Source: SAR324 cluster bacterium
Lineage (GTDB): Bacteria; SAR324; NAC60-12
Direction of reading: 5' to 3'
DNA: 32,140 nt
NCBI GenBank assembly: GCA_028282505.1
Contig: JANQHV010000365.1
Span: 1 to 32,140, forward strand
In this document: piece by piece, positions 18,575 to 26,234 of the stretch
Layout: each line of letters starts with the position of its first letter
Numbering within the stretch: position 1 is the stretch's first letter
Notes under the pieces: generated by a model
Databases searched by the model: none
Told to the model about the DNA's origin: nothing
The model's input: the letters and a program-made list of their open reading frames with translations, nothing else
Position numbers and translations under genes: made by a program

Positions 18575-18579
18575 ATGCC

Positions 18580-19080
18580 TTATTCATTGAGTTGATAAAC
18601 CACCTTACTTCTACAGAACCGGCATATTAAATTTTTTTGCCGACGGTGTACTTTCCGTTCCCAGCATCCCTTTAAACAACGCTGTATGTATTTTGGCTGA
18701 GTGAATTGTAGCGAATGACAGCGATTCCCACTACAACCAATCGCAATGGCTGTCTTTCTCCACTTCTGGTGATGGCCTCGTGTGCCAACCAGGGCATGCG
18801 CGATTTCATGAAGTAGTGTATCTGTAATTTCAGCTGCGGGTGCATGATTGGCAAAGTTCCTTGAGAGAGAAATCTCTTTTTTGTCGTATCGGCATTGTCC
18901 TGCTCGTATTTTTGCATTATCAAAGCGAAACGTCCATCCTTGTTCAATCAATCCATGTTTACTCATTAAGAAATGCGCTTCCTGCAACACCGCATCTTCC
19001 TTCGTCTCTTGGCAAGGTGTTAAATGTCCTTTCTGATTTTGATTGCGGGCACATGGATTGATTCCTTTGTTATTTGCCAT
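18580..19080 (-). CDS. SprT-like zinc metalloprotease
   Basis: A 166-residue protein with the SprT-like metallopeptidase core. The zinc site is HEIAH (His91, Glu92, His95), and a third ligand is likely in RGHHQKW (103-104). A zinc-ribbon tail follows: Cys135, Cys139, Cys153, Cys156. Relatives of this fold include SprT of bacteria and the human DNA-protein crosslink protease SPRTN; the bacterial substrate is not established. The start at 19080 is set by GAGGAG 7 bases upstream. The gene overlaps the stop of the YciI gene by 11 bases, so the two are probably co-translated. The N-terminal 25 residues contain a Cys pair (10 and 23) of unknown role. Confidence 0.82.
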   Translation of the reverse strand: MANNKGINPCARNQNQKGHLTPCQETKEDAVLQEAHFLMSKHGLIEQGWTFRFDNAKIRAGQCRYDKKEISLSRNFANHAPAAEITDTLLHEIAHALVGTRGHHQKWRKTAIAIGCSGNRCHSLQFTQPKYIQRCLKGCWERKVHRRQKNLICRFCRSKVVYQLNE

Positions 19081-19369
19081 GAATCCACTCCTCGATATAT
19101 GGTTGTGCTTTTCGAACTTCAAACGAAATCCAATCATAACTGGCGAGATCTTGTGTGTGAAAAGGATCGTTTTTCACCAATTCCTGAACTCGTGTATCAT
19201 TTTCAGAACGCATTACAATCACACCTCCTGTTTTTGCACACTGAATTCCTGAAAATAAAACCGTTTGGTCCTCATAGAAAGTTTGCAGGTATTCCCGATG
19301 TGCCGGAGCGGCTTCCATTATTGTTTCTATGGGAACCTTGTAAGTTAAAATAACAACATAAATATGCAT
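19070..19369 (-). CDS. YciI-like protein
   Basis: A 99-residue protein of the YCII/DGPF ferredoxin-fold family. Landmarks: MHIYVVILTYKVP strand, APAHREYLQTFYEDQTVLFSG, and VKNDPFHTQDLASYDWISF with the conserved Asp-Pro-Phe. The family contains a His/Asp pair resembling an active site, but most members have no known reaction. Its stop lies inside the SprT-like gene, and it is divergent from the histidine kinase. Confidence 0.87.
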   Translation of the reverse strand: MHIYVVILTYKVPIETIMEAAPAHREYLQTFYEDQTVLFSGIQCAKTGGVIVMRSENDTRVQELVKNDPFHTQDLASYDWISFEVRKAQPYIEEWIHGK

Positions 19370-19797
19370 GTCATCCTTAATTGTAAATGTTAGTATTCAG
19401 CAACCATCATACTCTATTGACGGAACAACCCAGTAACAAAAGGCTTACTCATCCTACAGACCATCCGCTCCTGCCTAGATGGTAGAATTAGAAAACATAG
19501 TTGATAAGGATAATTCCTATGGCAAAGCGGTTCACATAATATCAATAATATAAGTTTATGTTTTAATAAAAAAAGACAATTCGAGTGGACGGAACCAATA
19601 AAACCAACTTTGCACTCTGGAATAAGATTTGTTTGGGAAATTTACCTAAAATGTATAATGTTGTTTTCAACAAAACCTGAATCAGGAATGGGCTTCGGTT
19701 TAGAGTTTGCCCAAAAGGTCATCTTAGTATATGATACACGACTAAAGTCGAAAGTAAGATTAGAAAAATGTTAACATTAAGCTCTAGAAAATGATCA
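19370..19797. other. Intergenic region between divergent YciI and kinase genes
   Basis: The 428 bases hold no convincing gene or RNA. A perfect palindrome CGACTAAAGTCG lies at 19739-19750, 47 bases before the kinase ATG, and a TATAAT at 19654-19659 has a possible weak TTGGGA (19633-19638) 15 bases upstream. The region is long for a plain two-promoter spacer, so a regulated leader is possible. Confidence 0.4.
19739..19750. promoter_or_regulatory. 12-bp palindrome before the histidine kinase
   Basis: CGACT-AA-AGTCG is a perfect inverted repeat upstream of the kinase start. It could be an operator half-site pair or a small mRNA hairpin. Only the symmetry supports it. Confidence 0.3.
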
Positions 19798-21213
19798 ATG
19801 AAATCCGATGAATTTGATCTTTTTAAAACAGATTCCCCTCATTCCCTAGATGAAGAGCGGGATAATCAAGTATACCCTCCTTCTGAGACAAAGAAAAATG
19901 GTTTGTCCTCCGTAGCGACTCTTGAAGAAGCAGTTCCTCTAATTTTGGTGATTGACGACGACCCAGGCATTCGGGACGCATTAGCCTACGTTTTGGAAGA
20001 AGAGTATCGATTGCTATTTTGCGCCAATGGAGATGACGGTATTCAGGCAGTCAATGCGGAAGTCTCAGCAGTTGTGCTGGATATTAAGATGCAGGGTAAA
20101 GATGGCTTTGAAACATTTACTGAAATCAAACGAAAATTTTCCCACCTTCCTATCATTTTTCATTCGGCCTACCAGAATTTAAAAGATCCTTATGATGTGA
20201 TGAATAAGTTTCGTCCTTTTGGATATATCAGGAAGGAAGGGGGTACGAGGGAGTTAATGGATACCTTGGCCAGCGCCGTAGATTACTATCGACAGATACT
20301 CAAGAATGCAGTCCTGGTGCGGGAACTCCAGAAGTTCAATCAGACTCTGGAAACTCAGATCGTTGAAAGAACTCAAAAACTCCAGGAGGCATTATCTCAA
20401 TTGGAAAAACAACATCAACAGCTCAAACAAACTCAATCCCAACTGGTGCAAGCAGAAAAAATGGCAGGACTGGGTACCTTAGTTGCTGGAATTGCTCATG
20501 AGATTAATAATCCCATCAACTTTATTTACATAGGAGGTTGCAACCTGGAAAAAAAATTACAGGAATTTCAAACGGCTTTGCTCCAATTAGTTGAAGAGGG
20601 TGACTCTGAGATTATAGAATACTTTGACCAACAGTTTGGAGGTTTTCAGGTGTCATTACAAGGTGTGGCCGAAGGCAGTAAGCGCATTAAAACAATCGTA
20701 GAAGATCTTCGGACGTTTTCCCGATTGGATGAAGCGGATAAAAAAACTGTGGATTTGATGGCCAGCCTGGAATCCACACTCAGGCTCATTCAAACCCGAT
20801 ACGAAAAAAGCACGGATTTCATTTATGAATTCGAGGATAGACCTATGCTGGAATGTTATCCTGCCAAGCTCAATCAGCTCTTTATGAACATTATAGTGAA
20901 TAGTTGCGAAGCAATCGAACAAAAGCAACGGCAAATGGGGGACAGCACGAAAGGGAGTATCACGATTTGTGGCACTATAAAAAATAAGGAACTGCATATT
21001 TCCTTTCAGGACACTGGTATTGGAATGAGCAGGCAAGTGAAAGAAAAAATGTTTGAGCCTTTTTTTACAACCAAGCGTGTCGGAGAAGGAACAGGGATGG
21101 GGATGTCGATTGCCTATGGAATTATTGAACAACACCAAGGACAAATTGAGGTTGAATCTGAGGAGGGAAAAGGAACAACCATCACCATACAACTTCCATT
21201 GGAAAGAGAGTAA
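19798..21213 (+). CDS. Soluble receiver-histidine kinase hybrid
   Basis: A 471-residue cytosolic signalling protein with the receiver first. Residues about 48-165 are a response-regulator receiver: acidic pocket VIDDDPG, phospho-acceptor Asp95 (VVLDIKM), switch Ser in FHSAYQ and the Lys of IRKEGG. A coiled coil (about 175-225, Gln/Glu/Leu-rich) leads to HisKA with His234 in AHEINNPINF. The HATPase domain follows: N box LFMNIIVNSCEAIE, G1 FQDTGIGMS, F box FEPFFTTK and G2 GTGMGMSIAYGII. No membrane segment or sensor domain is seen, so input probably comes by phosphorylation of its own receiver. No cognate regulator is adjacent. The 30-residue N-terminus is polar. Confidence 0.9.
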   Translation: MKSDEFDLFKTDSPHSLDEERDNQVYPPSETKKNGLSSVATLEEAVPLILVIDDDPGIRDALAYVLEEEYRLLFCANGDDGIQAVNAEVSAVVLDIKMQGKDGFETFTEIKRKFSHLPIIFHSAYQNLKDPYDVMNKFRPFGYIRKEGGTRELMDTLASAVDYYRQILKNAVLVRELQKFNQTLETQIVERTQKLQEALSQLEKQHQQLKQTQSQLVQAEKMAGLGTLVAGIAHEINNPINFIYIGGCNLEKKLQEFQTALLQLVEEGDSEIIEYFDQQFGGFQVSLQGVAEGSKRIKTIVEDLRTFSRLDEADKKTVDLMASLESTLRLIQTRYEKSTDFIYEFEDRPMLECYPAKLNQLFMNIIVNSCEAIEQKQRQMGDSTKGSITICGTIKNKELHISFQDTGIGMSRQVKEKMFEPFFTTKRVGEGTGMGMSIAYGIIEQHQGQIEVESEEGKGTTITIQLPLERE

Positions 21214-21281
21214 ACTGTTTCGTTTGTTCCTTGAATTATTGAATTGTGTTTAGTAAAGAAATCTAGGCTCTAAAGCTAACA

Positions 21282-21323
21282 AGCCTCTGAAATCTATAAA
21301 AAGCCATAATTTTTAAAGAGGCT
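21282..21323. terminator. Inverted repeat between convergent kinase and SMP-30 genes
   Basis: AGCCTCT (21282-21288) pairs perfectly with AGAGGCT (21317-21323), with a 28-base AT-rich loop, in the 144-base gap between convergent genes. Position fits a terminator, but the loop is long and no T run follows on either strand. Confidence 0.3.
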
Positions 21324-21357
21324 CTAACAATGCGAAAATTCATTCTTGGAAATCACC

Positions 21358-22284
21358 TCAAGGCCACTGTAGACCACGACGGCACAGAAAAACAGAATAA
21401 AGGGAGGTAACGCCCGTCATGAATAGGCGATTTTTTTTGATTCCCCCAAAAGTCACATTGCTTACAACTTCTGGAATGCGGATTTTGCCAAGCAATGCAC
21501 CTTCTGGAGAAAAACAATGGACACCATCGCCTGCACTGCTCCAAATGAACCCTTCTATATCCAGACGAAATCCATCCGGAATTCCAACATCCGTTACAGC
21601 AACCACTCGACCATTGGTCAGCTTTTTACCATCAACCACATCGTATGCTTTGATATGGTGTGCTCCTTCACCACCAAAACCACTCGTATCGGAAATGTAA
21701 AGGATTTTCTCATCTGGAGAAAATGCCAATCCATTGGGTTTTTCCAAATCATCGGCAACGACTTCCAGCGATCCAGTTTGAGGGTCGCATCGAAACACAT
21801 AATCGTTACCCAATTCACTTTCGGCCACATTCCCATCATAATCATCCACAATCCCATAAGCAGGATCTGTAAACCATACGGTGTCATCCGATTTGACCAC
21901 CACATCATTGGGGGAATTGATACGTTTGCCTTCATATTTATCAGCTAAGATCGTAATTTTGCCATCCCATTCTTCCCGAATCACTCGACGAGCTCCTTGT
22001 TCACATGTGATTAAGCGTCCTTGACGATCTCTGGTATTGCCATTACCATTATTGGTCAGTCCATTACCATTATTAGGTTGTCGGTATACCCTGACTGCCC
22101 CTGTTCTTTCGTCCCAGCATAACAATCGGTCGTTGGGAATGTCGCTCCAAACAAAGTATTGTCTGTCTCCAAAATAAACGGGACCTTCTCCATACCTTGT
22201 CCCTGTATAAAGACGCTCTACATCAGCATAGGGGTAGATGAATTCTTCAAACTTGGAATCTATGATTTGATAATCCTTTTCCAT
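21358..22284 (-). CDS. SMP-30/gluconolactonase family lactonase
   Basis: A 308-residue six-bladed beta-propeller, a metal-dependent sugar lactone hydrolase family. The expected divalent metal ligands are present: Glu33 (RYGEGPVY), Asn184 (EKPNGLAFS) and Asp237 (GIPDGFRLD). NSPNDVVV near 124-130 is the usual substrate-loop Asn region. The real start is ATG 22284, since the frame's TTG at 22290 has no support. Residues 71-82 read NNGNGLTNNGNG, where relatives usually have a single such segment; a 21-base repeat at 22040-22074 explains it. There is no signal peptide, so it is cytosolic. The specific lactone is not predictable. Confidence 0.87.
   Translation of the reverse strand: MEKDYQIIDSKFEEFIYPYADVERLYTGTRYGEGPVYFGDRQYFVWSDIPNDRLLCWDERTGAVRVYRQPNNGNGLTNNGNGNTRDRQGRLITCEQGARRVIREEWDGKITILADKYEGKRINSPNDVVVKSDDTVWFTDPAYGIVDDYDGNVAESELGNDYVFRCDPQTGSLEVVADDLEKPNGLAFSPDEKILYISDTSGFGGEGAHHIKAYDVVDGKKLTNGRVVAVTDVGIPDGFRLDIEGFIWSSAGDGVHCFSPEGALLGKIRIPEVVSNVTFGGIKKNRLFMTGVTSLYSVFLCRRGLQWP
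22040..22074 (-). repeat. 21-bp period direct repeat inside the lactonase gene
   Basis: The 14-base block CCATTACCATTATT (plus strand) occurs at 22040-22053 and 22061-22074. In the protein this adds one NNGNGLT unit of seven residues before the conserved GNTRDRQGRL segment. The frame is intact. Confidence 0.85.
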
Positions 22285-22782
22285 AATCAACTTTCATGAT
22301 TTAAAGGAGGAAGAAGAAAATAAAGTACCTGAATTGCCTAGGATTTTTCGTAACGAACCATCTTTTCCAAACAGGTTCTAAAAACTGAATCAAAGGTGTG
22401 TTTCCAATAATCGATTTGGAAACTTCCCAAATCTAAATGACTTTTTCTTGAATCATAATTAGAAGATGCGTTAAAAATTAACAAGAAATTTCTTCAGGAC
22501 AATCGCATTAAAACTCGTATTTTTTTATACTGTTTCCTAAAAAGTAATAGATGAGCTTTCAATTTTTCAAGGAAAGCAGACAACAAGTCCATTTGAATGA
22601 AACCCTAATTGACCTGCTTGAAGTTTTTTGCAGCATAAACTACGCTAATTGCTTTACTGTATTCATTTCTACTGAGCAAAGAAGGCTTCATGGATTTACG
22701 ATCTCACCTCTTTTAGTCACTGATTGCACAGGGGAAAGACGGTTTATCTTTTTGTCACTCAACTGGGCATAGGACTGTATTT
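22285..22782. other. Intergenic region between divergent lactonase and phosphoesterase genes
   Basis: In 498 bases I see two symmetric elements: GTTTCCAA (22400-22407) with TTGGAAAC (22416-22423), a perfect 8-bp inverted repeat over an 8-base centre, and the palindrome AAGAAATTTCTT (22483-22494). A 73-codon frame at 22551-22772 has no ribosome site and no resemblance to a family; I leave it out as a gene. The inverted repeats could be operator sites for either divergent gene. Confidence 0.4.
22400..22423. promoter_or_regulatory. Candidate operator: 8-bp inverted repeat
   Basis: GTTTCCAA and TTGGAAAC face each other across 8 bases, about 120 bases upstream of the lactonase start. The size and spacing suit a dimeric repressor site, but nothing else supports it. 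Confidence 0.3.
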
Positions 22783-23586
22783 ATGAAGATAGCCTTTATT
22801 GCTGATGTACACCTCGGCCGATCCAGTTATTGGAATGGCGTTAGACGAAAACTTGCTGAGTACGCTGAACAAAATATGTTGGATTTTGTCAATCATGTCT
22901 CTAACAGTGATGAGTATGCCTTTGCCATCCAATTAGGTGATTTGATACAAGATATTAGTAGAGAAAAAGATTTACATAATTATAAGTGGGGAGTTGAACT
23001 ATTCGGAAAGTGCCCAATTCCTGTGCATCACGTTATCGGAAATCATGATCTTATATTTTTGGAAGCTGATGATCTTCGTAAAATATTAGGGATAGAGTCT
23101 TTATATTATTCGTTTGATTATGACGATTTTCATTTTGTGATCCTCCATTCTCACGCACCGGTACCAAGAAAACCTCATCCTGTGATACTTGACCATCAAC
23201 TCGAGTGGCTTCAAACCGATTTAAAGAATACCACCAAACCATCACTGGTATTCTCGCATTATCCCCTTGCTGATCAGGATATGTCTACAAATTACTGGTT
23301 CAAAGACATACCCGAGTATGCCCTTGTTGTGAATCAACAAACCATCCGAGAAATTCTAGCGAACTCTGGAAAAGTAAGGGCCGTGGTGAATGCACACATT
23401 CATTGCAATCATATTTGTTACCATAATGGAATACCATATATTTCCGTTCAATCAGCCATAGAAAATTTCAACAACAACGAAATTCCATCCAATGCATGGG
23501 GGGTCATTGAAATCACCAAAGATAAGTTCTGTTTGGAGGTATTTGGTAATGATAGAATGAAATTTGAACATAACTTTGATCAGTAG
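22783..23586 (+). CDS. Calcineurin-like metallophosphoesterase
   Basis: A 267-residue cytosolic protein with the full two-metal phosphoesterase motif set: Asp8 and His10 (ADVHLG), Asp53 (GDLIQD), Asn87-His88 (GNHD), His159 (FSHYPL), and His205/His207 (NAHIHCNH, where GHxH is usual). It hydrolyses a phosphomonoester or phosphodiester that cannot be specified from sequence. It is the first of the plus-strand genes that run to 28401, but the gap to the next gene is about 330 bases, so it may be transcribed on its own. No strong ribosome site precedes ATG. Confidence 0.87.
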   Translation: MKIAFIADVHLGRSSYWNGVRRKLAEYAEQNMLDFVNHVSNSDEYAFAIQLGDLIQDISREKDLHNYKWGVELFGKCPIPVHHVIGNHDLIFLEADDLRKILGIESLYYSFDYDDFHFVILHSHAPVPRKPHPVILDHQLEWLQTDLKNTTKPSLVFSHYPLADQDMSTNYWFKDIPEYALVVNQQTIREILANSGKVRAVVNAHIHCNHICYHNGIPYISVQSAIENFNNNEIPSNAWGVIEITKDKFCLEVFGNDRMKFEHNFDQ

Positions 23587-23915
23587 ACAAAATGGCTTTA
23601 TAGGTCCATTACCATACATTTCTACTCTAAAATAAGTATAAAAAGTATTGTTTTTTTAACAAATTGGCAATATTTTCCACGATTGGTTTGTGTCTTTTTA
23701 AAATACCATTTCGGTTAAGGTTTCGGCTACCAAATTATTCCGGGAAAAAACTTTCCCTGGTTTCTCCTGAAAAACTAGAAAATGAACAGTCTTCTCTCCT
23801 TTTTTCAAGGGGAGGCGGGGAGAGCTTCGGTAAAGTACTGATTTTATTAACTGTCCCGTCTTAAGTGGATAGCGAAGGTTTCTTCTTGGAAAGCACCTAC
23901 AGCATTGAATTGATT
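23587..23915. other. Gap before the CoA transferase, with hairpin
   Basis: This 329-base stretch has no convincing gene. It contains the hairpin at 23794-23824 described separately. The open frame of the CoA transferase extends back to a GTG at 23865 but the extra residues do not look conserved. Confidence 0.4.
23794..23824. repeat. Intergenic hairpin, related in pattern to the one at 11719
   Basis: CTCTCC (23794-23799) pairs with GGAGAG (23819-23824), and inside it CCTT and AAGG pair around a T-rich loop. The CTCCTT...CAAGG...GGAGG pattern recalls the 11719-11795 element, so both may belong to dispersed repeat families. It sits just before the CoA transferase and could also attenuate transcription. 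Confidence 0.45.
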
Positions 23916-25139
23916 ATGGAAAAAGAAAATCTAAGTTCCTTTTTCAATAATTTAGTGATCACAGAACTGGCTTCTGTGCTGGCAGGTCCTCTGGTAGGCA
24001 ACTTTTTTGCGGAACTTGGGGCAAGTGTGATAAAAATTGAAAATCCCAAAACACAAGGGGACGTCACTCGCACATGGGCACTTGGAAATGAAGAATTTGA
24101 TGATGGTATTTCATCTTACTTTTCTGCAGTGAACTGGGGGAAAAAATCTATTACGTTAGATATCAAAAATCGATTAGGCAGAGATGTATTTTATGATTTA
24201 GTTAAAAAATCTGATGTTGTCATCACTAATCTTTTGCCACATTCTTTAAAAGCACTTAAAATTGATTATGAGCATTTATCAAATGTCAATTCCCAGCTCA
24301 TTTTTGCATCGATCTCTGGTTATGGTGCCAATAATTCCAGAAAAGGCTATGATGGATTGATACAGGCAGAAAGTGGATTAATGTCAATAAATGGCTATAA
24401 GAACGGAGAGCCGTTAAGGATTCCAATAGCTTATAACGATATTTTAACAGCCCATCAACTCATAGAAGGAATATTGATTGCTTTGTTACAACGTCAACTA
24501 AACGGGACCGGTACATCAATCGAGGTTTCCCTGTTTCACGGAGCAATTTCTTCTCTAATGAATCAAGCCACTAATTATTTGGTCGGGAAGAAGGTTCCTT
24601 ATCGAGCAGGTTCAGAACATCCGAATATTTCTCCCTATGGCACTGCCTATGAGTGTTCAGATAAAAAAGAAATCATACTGGCTATCGGAGACGATCAGCA
24701 GTTTTTTAAATTATGTGAAGTCTTAAATATCAAAGAATTGGCCAGCGATCCTCGCTTTAAAACAAACGACGATCGTATAAAACACAGGCAAACTTTAATC
24801 GAATTATTGAAAAAAACAATTAAGACATGGAATAGCCAAGCTTTACTCGATCAACTACACAAGAAAGGAGTCTTATCGGGCAAGGTGAATACCATAGAAG
24901 AAGCGTTGAAGATAGAAGAGGCTGAGGAAATAATAATTAATGGAAAAACATCGAGTGGAAGAGAAATCATGGGGATCAAAAAAAGCATCTTTCAACTCAA
25001 TGGAATCGGATCTAAACAGAACTTGTTGCCTCCCCCCAGACTGGGAGAGCATACCATTGAAATATTAAAAGAGGTGCTTGAATATTCTGATGAGAAAAAC
25101 AAACAATTGTTGGAACAGGCGGCGATTTTGGAAACATAA
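23916..25139 (+). CDS. Family III CoA transferase
   Basis: A 407-residue protein of the CaiB/BaiF/formyl-CoA transferase family, whose members form interlocked dimers and move CoA between carboxylates through an aspartyl-CoA intermediate. Visible: the N-terminal ELASVLAGPLVGNFFAELGA, KIENP, the catalytic Asp146 in KGYDGLIQAESGLM, and the C-terminal domain with SPYGTAYECSDKK and DPRFKTNDDRIKHR. ATG at 23916 puts the N-terminus where relatives start; the frame extends 17 codons farther to GTG 23865. Substrates cannot be named. It is followed 81 bases later by an aldo/keto reductase on the same strand, in a run ending with dehydrogenase and kinase genes. Confidence 0.88.
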   Translation: MEKENLSSFFNNLVITELASVLAGPLVGNFFAELGASVIKIENPKTQGDVTRTWALGNEEFDDGISSYFSAVNWGKKSITLDIKNRLGRDVFYDLVKKSDVVITNLLPHSLKALKIDYEHLSNVNSQLIFASISGYGANNSRKGYDGLIQAESGLMSINGYKNGEPLRIPIAYNDILTAHQLIEGILIALLQRQLNGTGTSIEVSLFHGAISSLMNQATNYLVGKKVPYRAGSEHPNISPYGTAYECSDKKEIILAIGDDQQFFKLCEVLNIKELASDPRFKTNDDRIKHRQTLIELLKKTIKTWNSQALLDQLHKKGVLSGKVNTIEEALKIEEAEEIIINGKTSSGREIMGIKKSIFQLNGIGSKQNLLPPPRLGEHTIEILKEVLEYSDEKNKQLLEQAAILET

Positions 25140-25220
25140 TCATTTTATTGTTAATTCACTTTTGCTCAAGTTTGTTTTTGTGTGAACAAGCTTGACTCTT
25201 TGGAGAGTTAGGAGGTTGTG

Positions 25221-26204
25221 ATGGAATACAGGACATTAGGACGACTGGGTTGGAAAGTTAGTGAGATCGGCTATGGTATGTGGGGAATGGGAGGCGGTGA
25301 AACCGGATGGACAGGAGCTAATAATCAACAGTCCATCATTGCGCTTAATGAAGCGCTCTCCCTGGGTTGTAATTTCTTTGATACAGCATGGAGCTACGGC
25401 AGAGGAAACAGTGAATCTTTACTCGGAGAATTGTTGCGTCAACATCCCGATAGAGAAATTCATTATGCGACAAAGATACCACCGAAAAACATGGTGTGGC
25501 CTTCTACACGCCAATGTTTACTTGAAGATATTTTCCCCCCAGATCACATTCGAGAATATACTGAGAAAAGCCTCAAAAATCTGGATGTCAGTTGCATCGA
25601 CTTGATACAATTCCATGTTTGGGAAGATGCATGGGCTCATGATGAACGCTGGCACAAAACAATAGAGGATTTGAAACAAGAAGGTTTAATCAATGCTGTA
25701 GGAATCAGTCTAAACACCTGGGAACCTTGGAATGGTATGGAAACCCTGCGTACAGGGTTGGTGGATACGGTGCAAGTCATCTATAACATTTTTGAACAAT
25801 CTCCAGAAGCTGAATTATTCCCTCTTTGTGAACAATTAAACATTGGAGTCATTGTCCGTGTTCCGTTTGATGAAGGAACACTCACCGGAACTCTAACAGA
25901 GCAATCTACCTGGCCGGAAGGAGACTGGCGAAATACTTTTTTTGTACCGGAACACTTAAAGGAATGTGTTCCTCGTGCTGAAGCACTCAAAAAAATCGTA
26001 CCAACAACGATGACCATGCCTGAAATGGCACTTCGTTTCATATTAAACAACCCCACAGTCTGTACGGTTATTCCTGGTATGAGAACTGTTGATCATGTTC
26101 GCAATAATATAAAAACCAGCGATGGAATTAAATTAATGGATGAGTTGGCTGCAGAGTTGGTCAAACATCGTTGGGACCGAGAACCAACCTGGTGGTCCCA
26201 ATAA
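25221..26204 (+). CDS. Aldo/keto reductase
   Basis: A 327-residue TIM-barrel NADPH oxidoreductase. The catalytic tetrad is visible: Asp54 (FFDTAW), Tyr59 (SYGRGN), Lys85 (ATKIPP) and His132 (QFHVWED). Late motifs GISLNTWEP, DTVQVIYNIFEQ and the cofactor-phase VIPGMRTVDHVRNN are typical. AGGAGG (25210-25215) lies 5 bases before ATG 25221, preferred over the GTG at 25218. These enzymes reduce aldehydes or ketones. Just upstream of an aspartate-semialdehyde dehydrogenase homologue, with 30 bases between, it stands where a homoserine-dehydrogenase-like reduction would be needed. That role is inference. Confidence 0.9.
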   Translation: MEYRTLGRLGWKVSEIGYGMWGMGGGETGWTGANNQQSIIALNEALSLGCNFFDTAWSYGRGNSESLLGELLRQHPDREIHYATKIPPKNMVWPSTRQCLLEDIFPPDHIREYTEKSLKNLDVSCIDLIQFHVWEDAWAHDERWHKTIEDLKQEGLINAVGISLNTWEPWNGMETLRTGLVDTVQVIYNIFEQSPEAELFPLCEQLNIGVIVRVPFDEGTLTGTLTEQSTWPEGDWRNTFFVPEHLKECVPRAEALKKIVPTTMTMPEMALRFILNNPTVCTVIPGMRTVDHVRNNIKTSDGIKLMDELAAELVKHRWDREPTWWSQ

Positions 26205-26234
26205 AGAGGTGGCATTTTTAGAACCAGTGTGATG

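Noticed and set aside
22551-22772. 73-codon frame upstream of the phosphoesterase
   Set aside because: No ribosome site, no family resemblance, and no operon link.
23664-23864. 66-codon frame before the CoA transferase
   Set aside because: It includes the 23794-23824 hairpin and has the look of translated repeat sequence.
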